Below, in pieces: positions 45,244-59,000 of a stretch of 64,000 bases of DNA (position 1 is its first letter; each line of letters begins with the position of its first letter). The translations under genes were made by a program, and so were the position numbers. Source of the DNA: Pseudoalteromonas sp. A25 (GTDB taxonomy: Bacteria > Pseudomonadota > Gammaproteobacteria > Enterobacterales > Alteromonadaceae). The stretch is taken from assembly GCF_009176705.1 (NCBI RefSeq), contig NZ_AP021846.1, positions 652,001 through 716,000 of the forward strand, read 5' to 3'. Under the pieces are notes generated by a model that was given only the letters and a program-made list of their open reading frames with translations, was not told the DNA's origin and searched no databases.

Positions 45244-45554
45244 GGTTCTCTCCTTGTTTATGGTAAATTCAACACTAAGAAATGCTTTATAGAAGTGCAT
45301 AATACGGGGTAAAAAAATACGGGTCAGTAAGCCTTTGTAAACGTATTTGCTATTAAACGCGCTGGCTAGCTATTGCTGCTATGTTGCTGTAAATCATAGA
45401 GGTTACGTTACAGTCGGTATTTTTTATTGCTAAGTAGTGGGTCGAAACTGATAATTTAATGCTTAAAACAGGCTGTGCGGTATTGTTTATATTTAAACAA
45501 AGGAGAAGGGGCAACGGGTGCTCTTTCTCCTTCTTGATTGCATAATAGCGATAA
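45244..45554. other. 311-nt gap between mipA-like gene and DUF2141 operon
   Basis: Holds the mipA-like terminator (45500-45532) and, downstream of it on the minus strand, presumably the promoter of the DUF2141-efflux operon. No other gene or clear site seen. Confidence 0.5.
45500..45532 (-). terminator. Rho-independent terminator after the MipA-like gene (minus strand)
   Basis: Stem AAGGAGAA / TTCTCCTT with an inner GCA/TGC pairing, followed on the minus strand by TGTTTAAATA. It lies 22 nt past the stop. Confidence 0.7.
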
Positions 45555-46307
45555 TTAGAAACTATACACAAAGCCAATAGATGCGCCGTAGCCCATGTCT
45601 TTGTCATCATCCACTAAGGGGCTGTTTTTAATTTCGTCATCAAGGGAATATGCGCTAATTTCACTAAATAAGGTCACGCTCTGCGTAAGCTTATAGTCAA
45701 GCGATAATGCTGCACCAAAGGTCGAGGCTGCATCTGGCGTATATGCCGCGCGCGTTGCAGTGACTTCCTTCGCTTTTACGCCGTAGTAATAATTCACTAA
45801 ATCTTCACTTTGCCAGCGCCAGAACACACTTGGTGTGATCGTGACTGATTTGCCCTCAATAGGGTAGGCCCAAATGGCAGATACTTCGTCACCTTCGGAT
45901 TTACCCGCCACATCGGTTAGCCACTCAACAGATAAAAAACCGATTTCAGCATCGTAAAAGTTAACACTAGCACCTAAATCAAAACCGATACTTCTATTAT
46001 CCATGCCTTTAAATGTTGCATTATCATCAGCCTCATAGCCTTGCAGCCTTAGCGCACCAATGGCGCTTACCCACATATTGCCGCTAAATTGAAAATAATA
46101 CTCTGCGCGACTAGGGGAGAGGCTGAAGTTTTCGCCTTCGTACATTAAAACAGGTAGTAAATATACTTCGGTATCAATGTCTTTATATTCAGTTGAGCCA
46201 TTGAATAACCCTAAACCGATACCAAAATTACCTTGCGCTTGCGCAGTTCCTGCCGTGCCTAATAAAAGCGCCGATGTTAATGTGAGCGTATACAAATGCT
46301 TTTTCAT
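45555..46307 (-). CDS. MipA/OmpV family outer membrane protein
   Basis: 250 residues. A signal peptide (1-24, AQAQ) is followed by a beta-barrel of alternating hydrophobic strands ending in Phe (GYGASIGFVYSF), as outer-membrane proteins do. GNFGIGLGLFNGSTEYKDIDTEVYLLPVLMYEGENF is the MipA/OmpV opening. Family members scaffold murein enzymes or serve as barrels of unclear role. ATG 46307 has AAAAGGAAAAACG upstream. Monocistronic, separate from the efflux operon. Confidence 0.87.
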   Translation of the reverse strand: MKKHLYTLTLTSALLLGTAGTAQAQGNFGIGLGLFNGSTEYKDIDTEVYLLPVLMYEGENFSLSPSRAEYYFQFSGNMWVSAIGALRLQGYEADDNATFKGMDNRSIGFDLGASVNFYDAEIGFLSVEWLTDVAGKSEGDEVSAIWAYPIEGKSVTITPSVFWRWQSEDLVNYYYGVKAKEVTATRAAYTPDAASTFGAALSLDYKLTQSVTLFSEISAYSLDDEIKNSPLVDDDKDMGYGASIGFVYSF

Positions 46308-47003
46308 TTCGTTTTTCCTTTTCAAATACTAGCTGTGTTCACAGAGATAGTTGCTGAACTAAACCCTTGCTTTTTTGCTTGCGCGAGCTGTTCGTTCACA
46401 GCACTGATTTCCTTCAAAAATGAAAAATGAGCGTGCTGTTGTATTGCAATACGTGAGTGTCCTCATAGCGGCAAATAGCGTTATTAAATTGTTTACATTT
46501 TGCTGGCTAGATGTCTGTCGTATTTACGGGACCTAAGATACTCAGTGCCAAAATACAATTCAGTAAGCGATTGTAAGGACCTGTAGTTTCTTTAAACAGC
46601 TGAGTATATGATATGTATACCCAATAAAGGTAAACCCCTTATTTATCATGGTTTTGAGAGGGTTTTATGATTTTTGTCATATTTTTAAAGTGTTAATTTT
46701 GGTATGAGATTTATCATTTTTTACGCAATAAAACTCGATCAAGTATTTGATTTTTATAGCGTTGAGTTGCCTTATTAAAGATTTTAACAATTTTAAACAT
46801 TTGGGAAGCAAGATGTTGGTGCGTTCTGCTTGTGGGTACATTTGGTTTTGCACAACAACCATGCTCATAGTGAGAACACTTGCTCAAGCTTATTTTGTTG
46901 AGCTTTAAGGGCTAAACACAGTTTGATTTTAATGAACATATGTCTGTGAGATATATGCAATCGCGCTGCGCGCTGTTACAAAAAAGTTTAGGGAATTGGA
47001 ACA
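46308..47003. other. 696-nt divergent region between MipA-like gene and NRPS
   Basis: No gene that I can support. Strongly A+T-rich; it must hold the promoters of both neighbours. A palindrome-like GTATA-N7-TATAC sits at 46604-46620 and AATAAAGG-TAAAC-CCCTTATT follows close by. Near the NRPS start, TTTAGGGAATTGGAACA gives a ribosome-binding site. No Fur box recognised, and no regulator gene is adjacent. Confidence 0.5.
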
Positions 47004-50000
47004 ATGAATGTATGGCATGACGTTGCTTTGGCTGCCAATAAATACCACTCGAATACTGCGATAGAATATGGTTCGTCAAAATATACCTACAAACAAATGT
47101 ATCAGGCGGTTCATTTTTTACATCAGCAAGTGAACGAGCAGCTGCCAGCTCAGGGGCAAGAGAGCACAACCCCTGCACGTATCGCCGTTTATCTCGATAA
47201 GTCTGCGTTATGGGTTGTGAGCCTGTTGATGACACAAAAAGCTGGACATATCTTCGTTCCGATTGACCCTAAATGGCCGGCAAAGCGATGCCAACTGATC
47301 TTAAAGCAAGCCCAACCACACCTTGTTTTATGTGATAAAAGTACAGCAAGCGCCACATCAGAATTCAAAAATACCTTACTTATCAGCGACGCCATTTTTA
47401 GTGCTGCCGAAGTTGTAGAACAATCAGATGAATGTGCCAATAAGGCCGGTTATTTGTATTTTACCTCTGGATCGACGGGTCAGCCCAAAGGGATCGTGGG
47501 TCGAACAGACTCACTGGCGCACTTTATTCGCTGGCAATCTGAGTTTGTACAAGTAAACGAAAAAGACAAAGGCAGTATGCTTACGTCAGTGGGGTTTGAC
47601 CCTGTCTTGCGTGATACATTGTTACCGCTATGCAATGGCGCTACATTGGTTATTCCAAACGATGCCGATATATTGCTTGACCCGCAAGCAACACTCAATT
47701 TTTTAGCTCACTCAAAAGTGACCCTAGTGCACCAAGTGCCTTCGATTGTTGAGCTATGGCTTGGACAACCCAAGCGCAGTATTGTGGAGGCGTTTTCTCA
47801 TATTCGTGCGCTGATGCTGGCAGGTGAAAAGCTGCGCCCTGAGCTGGCTGCCAGTATTTATGCGCAAGCCCCTGAACAACTAACACTGTATAACTTGTAT
47901 GGCCCAACGGAAACAACCTTGGCGCGCTTTTGTTACCCAGTACCAAAGCTGTCATTGCAAGCGCTTAAAGCGCTGGGCGCAACAGTCCCGGTGGGTAAGC
48001 CAATTGCCGATAGCGCATTTTTGCTTAAATCAAATGAGCAAGAGCAAGAAAATGAAGCCCCAAGTCGAGGTGAGGTGGTTATTTGCACTGAGTATTGTTC
48101 AGCGGGTTACTGGCATGCTGAACAATTAAAGGCGATAGCTTTTAGTGACTCATCACAGCGGGTTGAATATGCAACGGGCGACCAAGGTGAGCTGAATAGT
48201 CAGGGCGATTTGGTTATTTTGGGGCGCCTTGATAAGCAAATAAAAATTAACGGTCAGCGCGTTGAGTTAGCTGAAATTGAACTTGCGTATGAGCGCCTTG
48301 CTGAAGTTGATAAAGCGGTTGTGACATATCATCAAAATGCGCAAGGAGTTCACCATATTTGCGCGCACTTAATTGCACCACAAGCACTTGAGTTAGACCT
48401 GTTGCATAGCCAATTGGCAGAGCAGTTACCTGCTTATATGATCCCAAGTCAAGTCTTTCAACATGCACGGTTTGAGTTATTACCAAATGGCAAATCGGAC
48501 CGCATGTTATTACTTAACTTTGCAAAGGGCGATGTGCAGTTAAGTGATGTCACACAGCTTGCATCAACATCCAGTGAAGACAGCGCAATATCATGGCCAA
48601 CAGACCATCCAATAGCGCAAACAATCACAGCGCTTTGGCAGTCAGTTTTTACCGATGGCCATTTTTCGGCGCTAACCTCTGCATTTGCCCTAGGTGGCTC
48701 ATCGTTACAGCTTGTCTCTTTGCTCGCTCAGCTTAAATTGCAAACAGACGTAGCGATCCCTTATTTTGAGTTTGCCAAACAGCCGACACCAGCGCATTTA
48801 CTGGCTTTGTATCAGCAGTATGCAGATACGCCTGCGCAGCAGCAAAGTAGCGAGCTTGTTGATGCGCACGCGCTGACATTGGCGCAAAAAGGGCTGGTGT
48901 TTACTCAGCAGCTTTACCCGCAGCAGCCACTTTACAACATGCCATACTCGTTATCGTTTGAAGGCAAAGTAGATGTTGAAAGGCTTTCACTGGCATTAGT
49001 AAAACTCAGCGAAGAAGCAGGGTTATCACAGGCCATCGATTTAGATAATTTGCAATGGCGCAGCGGACAATGCCCTAGCTTAACCAGCTTGCAAGTAGAG
49101 CAACTTGAGGATGCCAAGCAAGCGTTAGAGCAGTGGGCCGCAGTATCATTTGATTTAGAAAACGGGCCATTAGTCAAAGTGATGGTGGTGCAAAGTCAAT
49201 CTCATTGGCAACTGGCCATTTGTGCGCACCACTTGCTAATGGATGCCGATAAGTTTGCGCTTATATTTGAAAACCTGCTAGCGCTTTATCACCAAACCGC
49301 GCTTATTGAAGTGCCTGTACAACAAGATAGTCGCCACTTACTGGCTGATTATAAAAGTGCGCAAAACTACTGGCAGCAAAAGTTAGCTGGGGTAAATACT
49401 GAGCTTGACTTAACCGGCATGCAATATAACACCACGCCTTTTAGTGGTGGTTTGCATGCGTTTGAGCTTTCTGAGCAACTAACCAAGTCTTTGCAGGGCC
49501 TAGCAAAGCAGCAGCAAGTATCAATAAATAGCGTATTGTTTAGCGCTTTTCAGGTGTTTTTATTCAAGTACTCTAGCCAGCCACAAATAGTCACGGGGTT
49601 GCCATTTAAGATATCGAGTGCCGAGCAAGTTCGTTTTAATATTAATCCGCTGCCTATCGTGACTGAGTTTGATATGCAGCAGCCATTTAGTGAGTTATTG
49701 ACGCACGTATCGCAGGATATTCAAACCGCTATTCATTATGGTATCTACCCATTTGCCAATATGGTCAGTGACTTAAACTTACAAGGCACACTTGGCTTTC
49801 ATCCTGTTTTTCAAAGTTTATTTGCTTATCACGAAAATAACTTGCCCGTTGTTTATAGTACAGCAGGCTTAGAGCGCATCGACAGCAAAATAGCACGCTA
49901 TAGCTTAAGTGCCGATATGTGGTTGCATGGCACGCAACTAAAAGGCTTGTTTGAGTATGGCGCTATTGCTTTTGATGAGTATCAAGCGGCTCACATTGTT

Positions 50001-53000
50001 GCTCACTTCAAACAATTGCTTGAGTCGATTGTGGCGCAGCCCAATGCGCCATTATCACGGTTGAGTGTGCTAGATGAGCACCAGCAGCAGCGGCTTCATG
50101 AGTTGGCTAGAGTCAGTGGTCAAATGCCTAAAATTCATACCATAGATGGCATGATTAAAGCGCAGGCTTTGGCAACGCCAACACTCGGTGCAGTGACTTA
50201 TCAATCACAGACCATCAGCTATGAAGAGCTTGAGGCGCGCGCCCTGTTATGGGCTAAGCAACTTTATCAGCTGGGCGTGCGACCTAACACCCGAGTGGGG
50301 TTAAGTATCTCGCGCTCAATTGAGCTGGTGGTGGGCTTTTACGCAATATTAAAATTAGGCGCGGTATATGTGCCGCTTGACCCTGATTACCCCGCGCAGC
50401 GCCGAGAATTTATCATTGCAGATACGCAAATGCACTTTTTGTTATGTGAAGCGCAAGTGCTTGAGCAATATCAAGCGATGGACGTACGTTGCCTAGTCTT
50501 TGATAATAACCGTGCTATTTATGAACACGGTGCAAGCGCCCCATTATGTTTGGATGAATTAGCAGAGTTACCTAGCTATCAAGCTGAGCATACCGGCCAA
50601 GATGTGGCTTACATCATTTATACCTCGGGCTCCACGGGTAAACCTAAAGGGGTTGAAGTCCCTCATGTAGGGGTGTGTAACTTAGCTTACGGCGAAGTGG
50701 ACTTTCTCGATATGAAGCCGGGCAGTAAAGTGCTGCAGTTTGCTTCATTTAGCTTTGATACCTCAATCTGGGAAATTGTAATGACACTGTGCTCGGGCGG
50801 TGTGTTGGTCATGGCGGATAAACTGGCTATTTTACCCGGGCCCGACTTGGCTAAAACGTTGCTTGAGCAGCGCATTACTCATGTTACTTTGCCTGCATCG
50901 TCCTTAGCGGCCTTGCCTTATCAAGAGTATCCAGATTTAAGCGTGATCATTACCGCCGGTGAAGCCTGTGCCATCGATTTATTGAGGTTATGGGGTAAAG
51001 GTCGCCGTTTTGTCAATTCATACGGCCCAACCGAGGCATCGGTAAGTGCCAGTAACGCCGAGTTGCAGTGGGATGATGAGTTGGTTCATATTGGTCATCC
51101 ACTTCCCAATGTACAAACTTGGATTCTAGACAGCGCGCAACAGCTGCGCCCACAAGGTTTGCCCGGTGAGTTATATGTTGGTGGAATTGGCGTTGCCAAA
51201 GGCTATTTAAACCGCCCAGAGCTAACGGCAGAAAAATTTGTAGCCGACCCATTTGCCACAGATAAACACGCCAAAATGTATCGCACGGGTGACTTAGTGC
51301 GACTCAATCAACATGGTCAGTTGGAGTTTTTAGGGCGCATAGACGAGCAAGTGAAAGTGCGAGGCTATCGCATTGAGCCCAGCGAAATAGAAACCGTGCT
51401 CAGACAAGATGCTCACATTATTGATGCCAAAGTGATTGTAAAACACCTTGAATCAGTGCCTTTGCTGGTGGCTTACGTGAGTATTGGGCAGCATATATTT
51501 GATGAAAAAACGCTACGTGGCTATTTAGCCAAGCAGCTGCCGAGCTACATGCAGCCAGACCGCTTTGTGGCGATGGAAGACTTCCCGCGTTTACCAAACA
51601 ATAAAATAAACGTAAAAGCGTTACCTGAGCCGCAAGTGCAAAGTGCGCAAACGTACGAGTTTGATGGCGATGATGAGGTTTCGGGTCAAGTAGCCTGTGT
51701 GTGGCAAGACTTTTTAGCCGTAGAGCATATTGCACAAAGTGATAACTTCTTTAGTTTAGGTGGCAACTCACTGCTGGCCGTGTCGATGATGCGGGTATTA
51801 AGCAAGGCATTTGCCGTTGATTTGGGGGTCAGTGAGTTATTTAGATACCCAACGGTGAGCGAGCTGGCGCAGTACATCACCCAGTTGTTACAAGATAAGC
51901 CTGAAGAAACCAATCACGGCGAGCTGCAAATCGAAAGTCAAACTTGGTACCCTATGACGGCCTCGCAGCAGCGTTTGTATTATTTGCAGCAACTAGATGA
52001 GCAGGCGATTAGCTATAACTTGGCATTTTGTGATTTTCTTACAGGTGAATTGCAAACCGATAAGCTCTACAAGGCTTTGGAGTTAACACTTAAACGCCAT
52101 GCAGGGTTGCGCTGTGAATTTAGACAATCAAGCGCAGGTTTAGAGCAACGTATTGTTGATAATGCACTGCTGCTTAAGCAAATAGATTACTCGGCTCAAG
52201 CAGAGTTATTTGTTGATTTTTGCCAACAGTTTAGTGATAAAGCGCGTAAGCAAGTGTGGCACTTAAACGATGGGGTGCCGCTACAGCTTACTTTTATCAC
52301 CGATAACTGCACGCATCATGCGGTCATTTTAGCATGCCACCACATCATGCTCGACCAAGAAGCATTGGCGCGTTTTAGAGCTGACTGGCAGCAAACCTAT
52401 TTACAGCTGTGTGATGTAAATTATGATGACTTAGCAGCACAGCAAGACACTGTTGATTATCAAATCATTAAGCATGCACTTTGGCAGCAGCAAAACCGTG
52501 GCACTGTGGCATGGCAAAACAGCCTTGATTTTTGGCAATCTCACTTGTGTGATGCCCAAGTACAATTGAACTTACCGATAGGTAATAAAACCCAAAGTGC
52601 TGCGCAAGTGAGTGTTGTGCAACAGCAGGTTGATGAGGCAATTCAAACATGGGTAAGCACGCTTGCAAAGCAGCTGCAATGTTCAGAATTTAATTGCTGG
52701 TTTGGCTTATTCTATGGGTTTTTATATCGCTATTGTGGTGCGCAGCAAGACATCACCTTATTACTGCCAATCTTAGGCTTATCAACGCAAGAAGACTATG
52801 TGGGGTTGCGCTTAAATACCCTTGCGCTAAGGCAGCAATGTGATGGTAAACAAACGCTTAATCAGCTTATCACCCAAACTCGCAAACGCTTTTTAGATGC
52901 TACACGCCATGGGCAAATTCCTTTTGATGAAGTGGTTGATGCCCTTGGTTGGGGAGGCGACAAAGCCCCTGAGGTGATGTTTGTTTATAAAGACAATTCG

Positions 53001-56000
53001 GTGCAGCCGATGCTACCAAATATACATACTCAGAGCTTAGCGCTTGATAGTCAGCAGGCTAAGTTTCCGTTAACGCTGTTTGTTGAGTCGAGTGACCAAG
53101 CAAAGGGTGCAAGTTATAAGTGGGAATATGACAGCGCACGCGTAAGTGAGCAACATATGCAGCAGATACAAGCTGCATGGCACCTATTTTTGGTGAATTT
53201 AAGTAAGCTTGATAGCAATACGACAGCGCTCAGTGACGTAGCAATTAATGCACACACTTATCAGCAGCCCAGTTTTATCGCCCAGCAGCAGGCTTTGCCT
53301 GCAACTTGGCTCGTAGAGCAGCTACAACATGCTGAGCAGCAACACGCTACACAATTGGCTTTATCACAAGGTGATGTACAACTCAGTTATACTCAAGCCA
53401 AGCAGCACAGCGCACAACTGGCTAATTGGTTGCAAGAACAAGCATGTCACAAGGCTCATCAACCGCGCTGTTTAATATTGCAAAAACACAGCCCGATGTT
53501 GGTGATAAGTATTATGGCCGCGATAAAAGCGGGCTGGTGTTATATCCCTGTTGACCCAAGTTATCCCGCAGCGCGTGTTGCCCATATTATTGCTGATGCT
53601 CAGCCTGATATGATTTTGACGGATAGGCAAAGTGCAGCCGATTTTGCCTTAGATGAGCGTACCCCGTGCGTAGCCGTTGATCAAAGCCCGTTACCTTGGC
53701 AGCACTACAGTCAAGATTTGCAAATCGCAAGAGGTGCACAGGCGGCGTACATTATCTATACCTCAGGCTCGACCGGTAAGCCAAAAGGGGTGGAAGTTGG
53801 CTTATCAAGTTTGGCGCATTACTTAGCGTTTGCGACGTCGACTTACTTACCAGCGTCGCTCGAAGGCGGCATGATCTTACACAGTTCGGTGGGCTTTGAT
53901 GCAACGGTTACGAGTTTATTTTTGCCGTGGTTAACGGGTCGCCCTCTATACATCGTTGAGCCTTCAAAGCCGCTAGAGTCACTATGTGAATTATTTAGCC
54001 AGCGCCATTATGGCGCTGTAAAAATCGCTCCTGCACATTTAGATGTGTTACGTCAGCATGTGTCTGCTGAACACTTAGGTAATGCTGCGCACCTTATTCT
54101 TGGCGGGGATGCGCTGCATTATGGGGCGCTTGAGTCATGGCGTGACACCGATGTGGTGGTATTTAATGAGTATGGCCCAACGGAGGCGACGGTTGGCTGT
54201 GGTATCTATCGCTTTGCACCTAGGCGGTGCAACGACACGGGTCCTGTGCCAATCGGTCAAGGGATCGCGGGTACTGAACTGTTGGTGCTCGATAAAGATC
54301 ATAATCTGGTGCCTCGTGGGGTGACTGGTGAGCTATATATTGCCGGATTTAGCTTGGCCCATGGCTATGTCAATATGCCCGAAGTAACCGCTGAAAAGTT
54401 CAGTGAGCATCCTTTTGATAAAGCCCGAAAGATTTATCAAAGTGGCGACTTAGTTAAATATAACGATGCGGGCCAACTGGTTTACTTAGGGCGTAAAGAC
54501 AACCAAGTTAAATTAGCGGGCAATCGTATAGAACTCTCGGATGTAGAAGCCTGTGCCCTTAGCATTGATGTGGTGAGCGATGCGATAGCCTTAATTAAAG
54601 ACAATGCCCAAGGCAATAAGGTATTAGCGCTTTATTATGTGTGCAGCGGCGCGATTTCTCAGCAGCAGTTGCGTGCAAAATTAAGTGATGCGTTGCCACA
54701 GTATATGATCCCTGCGCAATTGTTTGAACTGGCAGCGATGCCGTTGACTCACAACGCTAAAGTGGACCGCGCTGCACTGCTGGCAATCGAACCAAACAAT
54801 AACAACACAACTGAAGATGAGCACACTTCTCCTGTAATAGAGACTTTGCGTGCAATTTGGCAAGAGGTGTTAAAACTAGAGCGCATTTCGGTCAATGATA
54901 ACTTTTTTGCTTTGGGCGGCGACTCTATTGTTAGCTTGCAGATCATCTTCAAAGCGCGTGAGCAAGGGCTTAAGATCACCCCGAGAATGATGCTAACGCA
55001 TCAAAGCATTGCGCAATTAGCAGCCGTGGTGTCGTTAGAAACGCAGCAGCAAGTTACACAGCATGAAGGGGAGTTTGCCTTAACCCCTATTTTGCAGTGG
55101 GCAATTGAATACAACGCGCCACAAATTAACCACCTGAATCAATCACGCATCGTGACGTTACCTGATAACTGCGATTTGGCAATGTTACAACAAGCGTTAC
55201 TGAGCGTGATCAATCACCACGGCATGCTGCGCTTTAAGCTATCTAAGACGCAGCAGCAATGGCGAGCTGAAATTGCCCCAGCGTTGGCAGCGCTACAATT
55301 AAGTGAGCCTGTGAGCCTTAGCCATGACGAATTTGATGCGTGGCTCAAAATACAACAAAGCAGTTTAGATTTAACACAGCAGCCGTGGTTATTGCGTCAA
55401 TTCGTGCTAGCCGATAACCAACCCCGTTTGTTGTGGGTGATGCACCACGGTGCGGTGGACCATGTTTCTTGGCAAATCATCATCGACGACTTAAATCGGG
55501 CTTATCAGCAGCTGCTAGCTGGGGAGTCGGTGCAGCTGGCGGCCGTCACCTGTGGCTACGGAAATTGGGCGCAGTGGTGCAATACGCACAGTGTTGCGAC
55601 GATGGCTAAGGTGTCAAAAAGCAGTATTGCGCGTTTGCCGTTATACGATGATGGCATGAATACGCCGCTATTAGCGGGAGACACCCAAGTCTTTACCCAA
55701 ACACTGCAAATTGATTTATACCAAGAACAGAATGACGGTGTACTTGCACAGCATGCTCAGCAAGTTTTATTGGTCAGTGCTATGGCGCAAGCCGTACGCG
55801 AGTGGGCCGAGATAGAGCGGGTACTGATTGTCAGTGAGAGCCATGGTCGCGGCGTTGATGCATTGGATGTCAGTCGCACCGTAGGGTGGTTTACGCACTT
55901 TAACCCGCTGTTTGTACAAACATCGGGGCGCTTGTTAGACACTCTACATGCCAGCCGACAGCAGGTTATGGCAGCAACGCAGTTAGCCGGTGTTGACCGA

Positions 56001-59000
56001 GCAATTGATAAGACCGTGTTAGAGCAGGCGCATGTGTGTCTTAACTTCTTAGGTAAAGCATCAACAAGCAACAACGAACAGGCGCTAGCGCTTGACCCTG
56101 AACTATTACTACCTTATCAAACCGGCGCGCAAAACCGTCGTGGCTTTGCATTGACCTTGGATGTTGAAGCCACTGATAAAGGCTTAAAGCTGTATTGGTC
56201 GCATGCGGCGCATGGCGACAGTGCACAGCGGGTGAAAGAGTTAGCAAACTGTTTTGAGTCTAACTTAAATGCGTTGCTGGTGTTGTTGCAGCAAAGTCAA
56301 AGTACAGCGTTTTTATCGATATGTGACGCGCAAGCAAACATCAATGCAGCTCAATTAGCACAACTGAGTGAGCAGCAACCATTAGAGCGAGTGCTAAGCG
56401 CAAACAGCATGCAACAAGCCATGGTTTTTCACAGCCAGCACAATGAGCTAGGCCATTTTTATCACGAGCAATTGTGTTTTGATTTGCCGCAGGCCAAGCC
56501 TCATGAGCAAAGCCATTATCAACATTGTTGGCAGCAACTGGTCGATACCCACCCAATGCTCAGAGCAAGATTTGTGAGTACCTTGACCGATGAGCCGTTG
56601 TTGGTGGTTGATAGCCATGCGCAAGCTGCTTGGCAAGCGCTGAAAATTGACAATGATGAACAACTACAGACACTACTTGATGCTGACAAAGAACGGGGTT
56701 TTGCTTTAGAGCAAGCGCCTCTGCATAGAGTTTATTGGCTTGAGCAAGGTGAGCAAATCAAGATGCTGTTGGTGCATCATCACGGTATTTTGGACGGCTG
56801 GTCGGTGAGCTTACTGCTGGCACAGTTTACTGACTTGCTCAATAACAAACCCATAGCTAAGGCCGACTACGATTTAGTTGCGCAAAAGCATGACTTCACC
56901 ATAGTGGCACCATTTTGGCGCTCGCAGCTGGCCGATTTTGCGCATAGCAAATTACCGTTAGAGACGCTGTCGGTTATGCAGCAAGCAGAGGGCGAAGTCG
57001 GTCACTACATCAGTGAGTACTTGCAGCTTTCACAGCTTGAAACCAATGCGTTAAAAGCTCTGGCACGCAGTGCCAATGTGTCGATTAATACCGTGTTGCA
57101 AGGGGCTTGGGCATTAGTTTTACAGCGTCAACAAGGCCATGCAAAAGTATGTTTTGGGGTGACACATGCAGGTCGTCAGCCTGAGCGCGGACAATTGCAG
57201 CAGTCGATAGGTTTGTTTATTGAAACGCTACCATTACCAATTGATTATCAAGGTCAAACACAGCTCGGTGAATGGTTAGCTCATATTCAGCAGCAAATGG
57301 GGCAGGTGCAAAGCCAAGCGGCTGAACTTGGCGAGCTTAAAGTTATTGCTGGCCTCAGTGCCGACAGCCGGTTATTTGATAGCTTAGTGGTGTTTGAAAA
57401 CTACCCCCATGAGCGCACACCGAGTCACTTTGTATTTGATTTTGCAATTGAAAAAACAGAAACCCCACTCACTTTAGTGATTAGCGAGCAGCAAGGGTTA
57501 AAAATTAAGTTTAACTACCATAGTCCAAGCGTAGCGGGTCATGAGCAGTTGCAAGGCTTAATCGCTCAATTAGATACCGCATTACAGCAGTTGTCAGCCT
57601 CACAGCTAAACACACCACTGGCACATATCAATACCGTGCCAGCGCAGCAACAAGCGCGTTTGCTCAATGACTGGCAAGGTGAAACTATCACCCTGCCTGC
57701 GCAAGACTTTGTGAGCTTATTCGATAATATGGTTGCAAAGTATCCGCAGCAGTGCGCGGTATCAGCACCTGACACCGAGTTGACGTATGCGCAGTTGGCG
57801 CTTCGCAGTGAACAATTGGCTGCAACATTAATCGCCAAAGGGATTGTTGCGGGTGAATATGTAGGTGTTTGTTATCATGCTCATAGCGACTTATTGGTCG
57901 CCATCATCGCGCTGCTGCGCGCAGGCGCGGCTTATATCCCCATTGAGCCAAATTACCCTGCACAGCGCAAACAATACATGCTTAAACAAGCGCAAGCTCG
58001 TGTGCTGCTAAGTGATGACACACAAGCCGATTGGCTACAACACATTGATGTATCAGCGTATCAAGTGGATGAACTGATACAGCAACCAGTCCCGCGCCCC
58101 GAGGTATGGCCACATTTATCGCATAAATCCCCTTGCTATGCGATCTATACTTCGGGGTCGACGGGCCAACCGAAAGGCGTAGCGATTAGCCATAGTGCGT
58201 TGGTTAACTATGTCACGCACTGTCAGCGCGAGTATCACTACCCTGTTGGCGGTAAGGTGCCTGTAACTACATCCATTAGCTTTGATGCCACCGTGACCAG
58301 TTTATTGGTGCCCATTGCTTGTGGTGCGCAAGTACAGCTATTTAGCCAAGATACCCAGCTGATTGAGTTAGCAAAAGGGATTCAAGCGGGCAGTTTTTGT
58401 TTGGCTAAATTAACTCCAGCTCACTTAGACCTAATACACCAAGATTTAGGCCATGATTTTAAAGCCAATATTCACACCCTAGTGGTGGGCGGTGAAGCGC
58501 TGCACCGCGCAACATGTCAGCCTTGGCTTGCAGATAATGCCCGCATTATCAATGAATATGGACCAACTGAAGCCACGGTAGGCTGCTGTATTTATTCAGT
58601 GCCAGAGGCAGAGCAACTAGCCGATGTGCCAATTGGTAGTGCAATTCAAAATACCCAGCTGTATGTGCTGGATGAAGACTTAGCTTTATTACCCATTGGC
58701 GCAGAAGGCGAGCTGTATATTGGGGGGATGGGCCTTGCCCAAGGTTATGTTAACCAACCACAATTAACGGCCGAAAGGTTTGTGCCACACCCGTTTAAGG
58801 CGGATGAAACCCTCTATAAAACTGGGGATAGAGCCTACTTTGATCACAGCGGTCGATTGCATTATCGCGGTCGTAGTGATGACCAAGTCAAAGTGCGCGG
58901 ACACCGTGTTGAGCTCAGTGATATTGAGCAGAACATTCTGAGCCATAAGGATGTTGCTCACGTTGCTGTGGTATTAAATCAAGGCGATAGCACACAAGCA

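Noticed and set aside
46677..46868. Small minus-strand open frame upstream of the NRPS
   Set aside because: A+T-rich chance frame, no ribosome-binding site, no conserved composition.
46308..47003. Fur box, suggesting a siderophore NRPS
   Set aside because: No GATAATGATAATCATTATC-like sequence found by eye, and no siderophore receptor or transport genes in the window.
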